Positions 13,030 through 19,933 of a DNA stretch of 20,877 nucleotides are shown here, one piece after another. This stretch comes from Zoogloeaceae bacterium (lineage in GTDB: Bacteria > Pseudomonadota > Gammaproteobacteria > Burkholderiales > Rhodocyclaceae): the NCBI GenBank assembly GCA_015657735.1, contig SSSX01000246.1, forward strand, positions 1 through 20,877. The letters run 5' to 3'. Position 1 is the first letter of the stretch, and the number at the start of each line of letters is the position of its first letter. Made by a program: the position numbers and the translations under genes. The notes beneath the pieces were generated by a model, which did not search any database, had not been told where the DNA came from, and saw only the letters and a program-made list of their open reading frames with translations.

Positions 13030-16000
13030 GGTGGCGCAGGATCGAGGCGACCATCCGCTCCGGGTCGATCGGCTTGGCGAGGTGGTCGACCATGCCGGCG
13101 GCAAGGCACGCCGCGCGTTCGCCGTCGAGGGCGTGGGCGGTCTGCCCGATGACCGGCAGTCCGGGCGCGATGGCGCGCAGGCGGCGGGCCGCCTCGTGGC
13201 CGTCCATGACCGGCATCTGCACGTCCATCAGCACCACGTCGAAGGCGCCGGCGCCGTGCTCGCGCACGCAGTCGACGGCCTCCCGGCCGTTGCCGACGAC
13301 GGTCACCGCGGCGCCCTCGCTGCACAGCTGGTCTTCCAGCACCAGCTGATTGACCTCGTTGTCCTCGGCGACCAGCACACGCAGCCCGGCCAGGCGGGCG
13401 CCCGACGCGCCGGCATCGGCGAGGGCCGCGGGCGGCGGCGCGGCCACTGGCACGCAGGGCAGGCGCACCTCGAAGGTGCTGCCCTCGCCGGGCACGCTGC
13501 GGGCGCTCAGGGTGCCGCCCATCAGGGCGACGATGCGGTGGGTGATCGTCAGCCCGAGGCCGGTGCCGCCGAACTTGCGGGTGGTGGAATTGTCGGCCTG
13601 CTCGAAGGGCGCGAAGACCTTGTCGATCTCCTCGCGGCTCATGCCGATGCCGGTGTCGCTGACCCGCAGCACCAGTTCGCCGCCCTCGGTGCCGGCCCAC
13701 AGCGTGACGCTGCCGTGGTCGGTGAATTTGATCGCGTTGGACAGCAGATTGACCAGCACCTGGCCGATGCGCAGCGGATCGCCGAGGCACGCGGCGGGCA
13801 GCGACGGTGAGCGCAGCAGGCGCAGCGTCAGCGCCTTGGCGGCGGCGCGCTCCTCCATCAGCGCCAGGGTGTCGCCGATGACCCGGCCGAGATCGACCGG
13901 AATCGCCTCGATGCCGAGCTTGCCGGCCTCGATCTTCGAAAAGTCGAGGATGTCGTTGATGATCCCGAGCAGCAGCTGCCCCGACGACAGGATGCGTTCA
14001 AAGGTCGCCCGCGCCGCGTCGCGCCCGGCGCTCTCGCGGTAGCCGATGCGGGCCAGACCCAGCACGCCGTTGAGGGGCGTGCGGATCTCGTGGCTCATGT
14101 TGGCGAGGAATTCGCTCTTCACGCGGGTCAGGCGTTCGGCCTCGGCGCGGGCCGCCTCGAGGTCGGCGGTGCGCTCGGCCACCAGCCCTTCGAGGCTGTC
14201 GCGGTAGCGGGCCAGTTCGCGGTCCTTGTACAGCCGCTCGGTGACGTCCTGCAGGATCGCGATGCCGCCGACGATGGCGCCCGCCGCGTCACGCAGCGGC
14301 GCGCACGAAATCTGCACCTCGATCTCCCGCCCGGAATAGGCCGTGCGGTACGCGCCCTCGTAGCTGCCGAGGGCGCCGTCGAGGGCGGCGCGCATCACCG
14401 GCACGATGCGCTGGTCGTCGAGCGTCGTGCAGTCGAGACTCAGCACGTAGGCGTGGGGCACCCCCATGATGCAGGCGAACTGCAGATTGCAGTAGTTCAC
14501 GCGCAGTTCGCGGTCGTAGTGCAGGATGCCGACCGGCGAGTGCTCCAGCAGCAGGTGGTAGCGCTCCTCGCTCTCGCAGCGGGCGTTCTCGGCCTGCCGG
14601 CGGTCGGTGACATCGGCCTGCACGCCTTCCCACAGCACCGATCCGTCGCCCAGCGGCGTCGGGCGCGCCAGCACCGACAGCCAGCGGGTCGTGCCGTCGA
14701 TGCACACCCGCCCTTCCCAGACGAAGTCGGGCGAATCGCCGACGCGCGCCATCGTGACGCTGCACAGATCGCGCCGGTCATCCGGATGGACCCGCGCGAA
14801 GACCCGCTGGCTGTCGGCCAGCACCTCGTCGACGCTCAGCCCGAGCTGCTCGCAGAAGCGCGGACTGGCGTAGGTGAAGCGCGGCGAGGCGCCCGGCTCC
14901 CAGCGGAAGCCGACCAGTCCGACCGGAATCCGCTCGACCAGCCGCTCGTAATCCGTCAGCGCAGCCTGCAGCGAGGCCTCGACGCGCTTGTAGTCGGTGA
15001 CGTCCTGCACCGCGCCGTGAATGCCGAGCGGGCGCCCCGCCTCGTCGCGCAGCATCTGGCCGATGCCGTGCACCCAGCGCAACGCGCCGTCGCCGCCGAT
15101 GATGCGGTAGCTGCGGTCGAAATCGCGGCCGTCGCGCATCAGGCCGACGAGCATCATCGGGATCACCTCGGTGTCGTCGGGGTGCACCAACTCGCGCCAC
15201 TCGACCGGACCGAAGGGCCGGTCGCGGGGGACGCGGAAGACGTCGTGCAGCGGCGGCGAGGAGGTCGTCACGCCGCTGGCCAGATCGACCGAATACACCC
15301 CGAGCTTGCCGATCCGCTCGGCGGCGGCCAGCGCCCGGTCGCGGTCGCTGAGCGCGGCGAGGGCCGCCGTCAGCCGCACGTTGCCGGCCTGCGTGCGCAG
15401 CGCCTCGTCCTGCTGGCGGCGGTAGAACAGCCCGACGGCGACCGCCGACGCCGACGACACCAGCGCGAAGATGCCGAGCAGGATGCCGGTCTGCAAGGCA
15501 TCGCTGCGCCACTGCGCCAGATAGTCGACGCAGGCCAGCCCGACCACGATCAGGAACGGCAGCCCGTCCACGCGGCGCACCGCCAGCGTGCGGGCGATGC
15601 CGTCGGAGGTCTGCGCCGTGCGGTACGAGAAGGTGGTCTGGCCCTCCTGCAGGCGCGCCCGCGTTTCCGGAATGACCCACTGGTGGCCGACCTGCCCGCC
15701 GGCGCCGGCGACCTGCGGGACGCGGGCGATCAGGCTGAAATCCGCATAACGCAGCACCGCCGTGCCGCTCGGGCCGAGCGACGGCCGCGCCAGCAGGCCG
15801 TTGAAATAGGTGAGCGGCACGACCGCCGAGACGATGCCGGCGAACGAGCCGTCCGGCCGCGTGAAGCGCCGCGCGAAGGGCATCAGCCAGTCCTTCGCGA
15901 CGCGCCCGACGATCGGCCGGGACACCACCATGCCGGCCTTCGGGTTGCTGCGCAGCGCGATGAAATATTCCCGGTCGGCGATGTTGACCACCCCCGGCGT

Positions 16001-16405
16001 GCCGCTCCCGACCCACCGCAGGCGCCCGTCGGCGTCATACACCTGGATGCCCACGGTTTCCGGCAGACGGTTCCGGACACGCCGCAGCATGCTCACGATC
16101 TGGTCGGCGCTCAGGTAGCCATCGCCGCGCGCGGCGTGGCGCTCCAGTTCATCAACCAGCGCCTGCAGCGCGATGTCGATGGTGCGGGCGCTGTTGGCGA
16201 TGCCCTGGTCGAGCACCCCGGCCAGATTGCTGGCGGTTTGTTCGGCGGTGCGCTCGGCCATGTTGCGGCTGTCGAGCATGCTCGACACGCCCAGCGCGAT
16301 CGCCACCAGATTGCACAGCACGACGGCCGCCGCCAGCACGGCGAAGAAGCGCCGCCGCGACGGCGTGGGCAACGCGGCAGTTCGGACGGGAGGCGACGGA
16401 TTCAT
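13016..16405 (-). CDS. Hybrid sensor histidine kinase with Cache-like domain and three PAS domains
   Basis: 1129 aa from the ATG at 16405. An in-frame ATG at 16498 would add 31 residues that do not look like protein in this family. A first membrane helix (about 19-42) and a second (about 304-328) enclose a periplasmic double-Cache-like sensor, with VGIQVYDADGRLRWVGSGTP and NIADREYF (118-148) and SFAGIVSAVVPLTYF. Three PAS/PAC regions follow (about 360-475, 485-603, 612-725). HisKA has His772 in SHEIRTPLNG, HATPase has DTGIGMS and GGTGLGL, and a single receiver has Asp1061 (LMDVQMP) and Lys1111. There is no HPt domain, so phosphotransfer onward would need a separate HPt. The ligand is unknown; Cache domains often bind amino acids, organic acids or amines. 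Its start lies 115 bp after the glycosyltransferase stop on the same strand. Confidence 0.95.
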   Translation of the reverse strand: MNPSPPVRTAALPTPSRRRFFAVLAAAVVLCNLVAIALGVSSMLDSRNMAERTAEQTASNLAGVLDQGIANSARTIDIALQALVDELERHAARGDGYLSADQIVSMLRRVRNRLPETVGIQVYDADGRLRWVGSGTPGVVNIADREYFIALRSNPKAGMVVSRPIVGRVAKDWLMPFARRFTRPDGSFAGIVSAVVPLTYFNGLLARPSLGPSGTAVLRYADFSLIARVPQVAGAGGQVGHQWVIPETRARLQEGQTTFSYRTAQTSDGIARTLAVRRVDGLPFLIVVGLACVDYLAQWRSDALQTGILLGIFALVSSASAVAVGLFYRRQQDEALRTQAGNVRLTAALAALSDRDRALAAAERIGKLGVYSVDLASGVTTSSPPLHDVFRVPRDRPFGPVEWRELVHPDDTEVIPMMLVGLMRDGRDFDRSYRIIGGDGALRWVHGIGQMLRDEAGRPLGIHGAVQDVTDYKRVEASLQAALTDYERLVERIPVGLVGFRWEPGASPRFTYASPRFCEQLGLSVDEVLADSQRVFARVHPDDRRDLCSVTMARVGDSPDFVWEGRVCIDGTTRWLSVLARPTPLGDGSVLWEGVQADVTDRRQAENARCESEERYHLLLEHSPVGILHYDRELRVNYCNLQFACIMGVPHAYVLSLDCTTLDDQRIVPVMRAALDGALGSYEGAYRTAYSGREIEVQISCAPLRDAAGAIVGGIAILQDVTERLYKDRELARYRDSLEGLVAERTADLEAARAEAERLTRVKSEFLANMSHEIRTPLNGVLGLARIGYRESAGRDAARATFERILSSGQLLLGIINDILDFSKIEAGKLGIEAIPVDLGRVIGDTLALMEERAAAKALTLRLLRSPSLPAACLGDPLRIGQVLVNLLSNAIKFTDHGSVTLWAGTEGGELVLRVSDTGIGMSREEIDKVFAPFEQADNSTTRKFGGTGLGLTITHRIVALMGGTLSARSVPGEGSTFEVRLPCVPVAAPPPAALADAGASGARLAGLRVLVAEDNEVNQLVLEDQLCSEGAAVTVVGNGREAVDCVREHGAGAFDVVLMDVQMPVMDGHEAARRLRAIAPGLPVIGQTAHALDGERAACLAAGMVDHLAKPIDPERMVASILRHRRQR

Positions 16406-16440
16406 GGTCAGCGGCGGGCCGGTTACGATGACGACGCATG

Positions 16441-16460
16441 CATTATGCGCATTCGTAATG
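16441..16460. promoter_or_regulatory. CATTA-N10-TAATG dyad upstream of the large sensor kinase
   Basis: An imperfect AT-richer island in the 115-bp gap contains CATTA (16441-16445) and TAATG (16456-16460), an inverted pair with a 10-bp spacer. It lies 35 bp upstream of the kinase start. On the minus strand CATAAT within it resembles a -10 box, but no convincing -35 is visible. It may be an operator or promoter region. Confidence 0.25.
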
Positions 16461-16520
16461 TAACGGCATCTGCCCCCGGGGCTGAAGCCTTGCGACAACC
16501 GGCCGGCGGAACAGCCCGGT

Positions 16521-17720
16521 TCAGCCCCGCGCGAACAGTGGCGCGCTCAGGATCACCTGCCGCTGCACCTCGACCAGCCGCTCGACGATGGAGCGCCAGG
16601 CCAGCTGCTCGACGCGCCGGCGGGCCGCGACGCCCAGCTCGGCGCGCAAGTCGGCCGCCGCCGCCAGCGTCAGCGCCCCGGCGACGAAGCCGGCCTCGTC
16701 GCCCGGCTCGGCGAGCCAGCCATGGACAGCGTGATCGATCAGCTCGCGGGCCGCCGCGTCGCGGTAGGCGACCACCGGCAGGCCGCTGGCCATCGCCTCG
16801 GCAACCACGTTGCCGTAGGTTTCGGTGAGGCTGGGAAAGAGGAACAGATCGCCGCTGGCGAAGTGCTCGGCCAGCGGCTGACCGGTCTGCGGGCCGGCGA
16901 AGACCGCATCCGGCCGGCGCGCGCGCAGCGCGGCCAGCGCCGGCCCGCCGCCGACCATCACCAGACGCGCGCGCGGCGCGCGGCGGCGGATCGCCTCGAA
17001 GGCGGTTTCCAGCAGGGCCAGGTTCTTTTCGGGGGCGATGCGCCCGACGTGGACCACCGCCAGCTCGTCGGGCGCCAGGCCCCACTGGCGGCGCAGCGCC
17101 TCGCTGCGCCGGGCCGGGCCGAACAGCGCGGTATCGACGCCGCGCGCCACCACGTCCACGCGCCGGATGCCCTGCGCGGCCAGCTCGACGCCCAGCGCAC
17201 GGGTCGGCACCAGGGTCAGGTCGGCCCGGTTGTGGAACTTGCGCAGGTAGGCGGCGATCGGCCGCTTCAGCCAGCCGACGCCGTAGTGGCCGCTGTAGCG
17301 GTGGAAGTTGGTGTGGAATTCGCTGATCACCGGCAGCCGCAGCTTGCGCGCCGCGGTCAGCGCCGACCAGCCGAGCGGCCCCTCGGTGACCACCTGCACC
17401 ACGTCCGGCCGCTGCACCGACCAGCGCCGCAGCAGCAGCTTCTGCGCCGGCAGACCGAGCTGCAGGCTGGCGTAGTTCGGGATCGGGATGCCGCGCGCGA
17501 GCAGCTGCTCGACCCCGTCGGCCGCCGCCCCGCCCTCGTGGGCCTGGCGCGGACGGATCAGGTCGACCCGGTGGCCGGCGGCCACCAGGCCGTCGACGAT
17601 GCGCCCGGTGGTCATCGCCACGCCGTTGATTTCGGGCGGGTAAGTCTCCGTCACCACGGCAACCCGGAGGGTGCTGCGCGGGCTGACGATTTCCTGGCAA
17701 ACGAGTCCGGCACGGTCCAT
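16521..17720 (-). CDS. GT4-family glycosyltransferase (MgtA/PimB-like)
   Basis: 399 aa from the ATG at 17720. The first conserved strand, LRVAVVTETYPPEINGVAMT, begins at residue 18; no good Shine-Dalgarno is seen, so the exact start is uncertain. It is a two-lobed GT-B retaining transferase. SEFHTNFHRY (133-142) is typical of the GDP-mannose-dependent alpha-mannosyltransferase group. VGRIAPEKN (225-233) supplies the phosphate-binding Arg227 and Lys232. The EX7E motif is Glu300 and Glu308 in ETYGNVVAEAM. The likely reaction is transfer of a hexose from a nucleotide sugar to a lipid or glycan acceptor at the inner face of the membrane. The acceptor is not known, and the neighbours (a sensor kinase downstream, an outer-membrane protein divergent upstream) do not settle it. 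Confidence 0.92.
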   Translation of the reverse strand: MDRAGLVCQEIVSPRSTLRVAVVTETYPPEINGVAMTTGRIVDGLVAAGHRVDLIRPRQAHEGGAAADGVEQLLARGIPIPNYASLQLGLPAQKLLLRRWSVQRPDVVQVVTEGPLGWSALTAARKLRLPVISEFHTNFHRYSGHYGVGWLKRPIAAYLRKFHNRADLTLVPTRALGVELAAQGIRRVDVVARGVDTALFGPARRSEALRRQWGLAPDELAVVHVGRIAPEKNLALLETAFEAIRRRAPRARLVMVGGGPALAALRARRPDAVFAGPQTGQPLAEHFASGDLFLFPSLTETYGNVVAEAMASGLPVVAYRDAAARELIDHAVHGWLAEPGDEAGFVAGALTLAAAADLRAELGVAARRRVEQLAWRSIVERLVEVQRQVILSAPLFARG

Positions 17721-17880
17721 GCGGCCAGTGTTGCCGACCGATGCTGCAGCCGTGTGACGGCGGGGTGATCGCCGGGTGACGGGAACGCTGCGGCAACATG
17801 TCGCAGCTTTGCTACGGCCCGAGCCTTTAGTCTGTCGGGCTGCCGCCACGCCCGACCGGCCCTTCAAGGAAACCCGCCCG

Positions 17881-18879
17881 ATGAAAATCCAGCTTGCCGC
17901 CGCCCTCGGCGCGCTCGGCCTCCTCGCCGCCCCCGCCCACGCCTCGTGCGGAACCGACTTCTGCGGCGTCAACACCCACTGGGACGCCCAGGGTCTGTCG
18001 TCCGACGACGGCCTGCGCGTCGACCTGCGCTACAGCCAGGCCCGAGCCGACCGGCTGCGCGCCGGCTCCACGCGGATCAGCCCCGCCGCGCCGAGCGGCA
18101 GCGACGCCGAGATCGAGAACCGGCGCACCGTCAACCGCCTGCTCAACCTCGACGCCGACTACGCCATCAACGCCCGCTGGAACCTCGGCATCGGCCTGCC
18201 GCTGGTCATGCGCGACCACCGCCACACCTTCGACGCGGCCGCCGGCGCCTTCACCCAGCAGTCCGATTTCCGCGCCCTCGGCGACATCCGCGTCACCGGC
18301 AAATACAAGCTCGACCTTGGCAGCATGAACTCCGGCGCCGGCCTGCGCTTCGGTTTCAAGCTGCCCACCGGCGCGACCAACAAGAGCATGAGCCCGCCCG
18401 ACCCGGCCGATCCCGCCACGCCCTACCCGCTGGAGCGCTCGGCGCAGCCCGGCAGCGGCAGCACCGACGCGATCCTCGGCGCCTATTACTTCGGCAACCG
18501 GCCGGCCGCCGGCTGGGGCTGGTTCGCCAGCGGCCAGCTGCAGAGCGCGCTGGCCACCCGCGCCGACTTCCGGCCCGGCAGCGAGGTGCGGCTCGACGTC
18601 GGCGCCCATTACGCGCTGGCGCCCAGCCTCAACGCGCTGCTGCAGCTCAACGCCCAGCACCGCCAGCGCGACGGCGGCGCCAATGCCAACCGCGCCTCGG
18701 GCGGCCATTCGCTCAATCTCAGCCCCGGCCTCGGCTACGCGCTGACGCCCAACAGCCAGCTCTACGGCCTGGTCCAGTTCGCGCTCAAGCAATACGTCCA
18801 TGCCGATCCGGCCGAGCCCGGCTCCGGCCAGCTGACCGCCCCGTGGTCATTCACGCTGGGGCTCACCCACCGCTTCTGA
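17881..18879 (+). CDS. Outer-membrane beta-barrel-like protein with N-terminal Cys pair
   Basis: 332 aa. The ATG at 17881 is preceded by AAGGA about 10 nt upstream and starts a signal peptide (MKIQLAAALGALGLLAAPAHA). The mature protein would begin SCGTDFC. Cys23 and Cys28 are its only cysteines. The rest alternates polar and hydrophobic residues in probable amphipathic beta strands (LDADYAINARWNLGIGLPLV, VRLDVGAHYALAPSLNALLQL, LGYALTPNSQLYGLVQFAL). It ends THRF, with the C-terminal Phe typical of outer-membrane barrels. It resembles uncharacterised or phenol-degradation-MetA-like porins from memory. It converges with a TlpA-type gene (17-bp overlap), which hints that the Cys pair is redox-handled. 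Substrate or channel activity is unknown. Confidence 0.85.
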   Translation: MKIQLAAALGALGLLAAPAHASCGTDFCGVNTHWDAQGLSSDDGLRVDLRYSQARADRLRAGSTRISPAAPSGSDAEIENRRTVNRLLNLDADYAINARWNLGIGLPLVMRDHRHTFDAAAGAFTQQSDFRALGDIRVTGKYKLDLGSMNSGAGLRFGFKLPTGATNKSMSPPDPADPATPYPLERSAQPGSGSTDAILGAYYFGNRPAAGWGWFASGQLQSALATRADFRPGSEVRLDVGAHYALAPSLNALLQLNAQHRQRDGGANANRASGGHSLNLSPGLGYALTPNSQLYGLVQFALKQYVHADPAEPGSGQLTAPWSFTLGLTHRF

Positions 18880-19375
18880 GCAGCGGGCGCACGGCCTTGT
18901 CGAGGGTGTCGGCATCGACGACGCCCGCCTCGTCCCAGCCGTTGCGGCGCAGCACGCCGTGCCGGTCGATGACGAACGTCGCCGGCAGCTGACGGACGCG
19001 GCCGAAGGCGCGCAGATCGGAATCGACCGCCAGCGCGCCGGCGAAGGAGAACGGCGCCAGCACCCGCCGCACCGCGTCGAGGTCGGCACGTTCATCGATG
19101 CTGACCGCCACCACGTCGACGCCCTGCCCGGCGTATTTGCGCTGGAAGGCGTCGAGGACCGGCATCTCCTGCCGGCACGGCGCGCACCAGGTGGCCCAGA
19201 AGTTCACCACCAGCACGCGGCCGTGCAGCGCCGACGGCGTCAGCGCCGGCCCGGCCAGCGTGGCGATGCGGTAGGGCGGCAGCGTCTCGCCCGGCGCCGG
19301 CCCGGCGGCGGCGCCGAACGTCACCGCCAGCAGCAGCGCCGGCAGCCAGCGCCATGCCGCATTACGCCGCGACAT
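18863..19375 (-). CDS. TlpA-type periplasmic thiol-disulfide oxidoreductase
   Basis: 170 aa. Residues 1-30 form a signal peptide or membrane anchor (WRWLPALLLAVTFGAAAG). A thioredoxin-fold domain of the TlpA/ResA type follows, with active site WCAPC (Cys64 and Cys67) and the cis-proline Pro131 in QLPATFVID. Such proteins reduce disulfides in periplasmic partners such as cytochrome c apoproteins or copper chaperones. The ATG at 19375 lies inside the 3' end of the VOC-protein gene (14-bp overlap), so translation is probably coupled. The 3' end overlaps the convergent barrel gene by 17 bp. No Ccm or DsbD gene is seen nearby, so its electron donor is not evident. The barrel protein with a lone Cys pair is a candidate partner (inference). 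Confidence 0.93.
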   Translation of the reverse strand: MSRRNAAWRWLPALLLAVTFGAAAGPAPGETLPPYRIATLAGPALTPSALHGRVLVVNFWATWCAPCRQEMPVLDAFQRKYAGQGVDVVAVSIDERADLDAVRRVLAPFSFAGALAVDSDLRAFGRVRQLPATFVIDRHGVLRRNGWDEAGVVDADTLDKAVRPLLRSGG

Positions 19376-19775
19376 TGAGCATCCAGGTCACGCCGAAACG
19401 GTCGGTCACCATGCCGAAGCACGGCGACCAGAAGGTCTTGCCGAGCGGCATCAGCACCTGACCACCGTCGGCCAGCGCCGCGAAGAGGCGCCCGGCCTCG
19501 TCGGCGTCAGCCGGCACCAGCGACAGCGCGAAACCCTGAAAAGCGTGGCCGCCCTGGCAGCGGCCGTCGGACATCATCAGCTGGGTGTCGCCGATGCGCA
19601 GATTGCAGTGGAGGATCTTGTCGTCCGATCCTTCCGGCAGCGTGCCGGGCGGCGGCGGCTCGGGGTTGTCGCGGTTGCGCAGCAGCATGTCGACGCTGGC
19701 GCCGAGGGCCGTTTCGTAAAAGCGGATGGCGGCCTCGCAGTGGCCGTTGAAGAACAGGTAGGGCTGAATCTGCAT
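19362..19775 (-). CDS. PhnB-like VOC (glyoxalase/3-demethylubiquinone methyltransferase-like) protein
   Basis: 137 aa. The ATG at 19775 is supported by GGAGAG about 6 nt upstream and by the family N-terminus MQIQPYLFFNGHCEAAIRFY. It is a small cytosolic VOC-superfamily protein of the PhnB/YjdN group. Typical blocks are ALGASVDMLLR, DKILHCNLRIGDTQLMMSD, and the C-terminal FGMVTDRFGVTWMLN with a conserved D-x-F-G-V-x-W. The function of this group is mostly unknown; members often bind a metal, yet the name reflects similarity rather than proven activity. It is the first gene of a two-gene unit with the TlpA-type gene, overlapping it by 14 bp. The two have no obvious functional link. Confidence 0.92.
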   Translation of the reverse strand: MQIQPYLFFNGHCEAAIRFYETALGASVDMLLRNRDNPEPPPPGTLPEGSDDKILHCNLRIGDTQLMMSDGRCQGGHAFQGFALSLVPADADEAGRLFAALADGGQVLMPLGKTFWSPCFGMVTDRFGVTWMLNVAA

Positions 19776-19848
19776 GGTTCTCTCCGGGTTGGAAGGGCCG
19801 CCGGCGGGTTGCCGCTGCCGCCGCGCGGCGCGGTGGGTCGATGCCTGC

Positions 19849-19877
19849 AAACTAGCCTGCCGGCGCCGCCGCGGCAA
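19849..19877 (-). promoter_or_regulatory. Candidate promoter of the VOC-TlpA pair
   Basis: On the minus strand TTGCCG (19877-19872) is followed after exactly 17 nt by TAGTTT (19854-19849). Matches to consensus are 4 of 6 and 3 of 6. Transcription would start near 19842, about 67 nt before the ATG. The AT-rich -10 stands out in a very GC-rich spacer. Found by eye only. Confidence 0.35.
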
Positions 19878-19914
19878 GGGCCACCGTCAAGGGATGCCGG
19901 ATCGCCCGGCGCAG

Positions 19915-19923
19915 TGCTAGCAT
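19915..19923 (+). promoter_or_regulatory. Possible extended -10 element just upstream of the RlmN-like gene
   Basis: TGCTAGCAT fits the extended -10 form TG-N-TAnnnT, with no good -35. A start about 7 nt downstream would leave a leader of only some 4 nt before the ATG at 19934, and no Shine-Dalgarno is visible there. A near-leaderless transcript is possible but unproved. Confidence 0.25.
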
Positions 19924-19933
19924 TCGCCCCCTC

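Noticed and set aside
14090..16828. A 912-codon open frame on the plus strand opposite the large sensor kinase
   Set aside because: It is antisense to a kinase with every expected motif, its translation is rich in Arg, Ala, His and Gln with no domain, and long antisense frames are common in very GC-rich coding DNA.
17721..17880. GTGACGG / GTGATCGC / GTGACGG near-repeats in the gap before the barrel gene
   Set aside because: The copies are short and imperfect, and I found no promoter with correct spacing beside them; chance similarity in GC-rich DNA is as likely.
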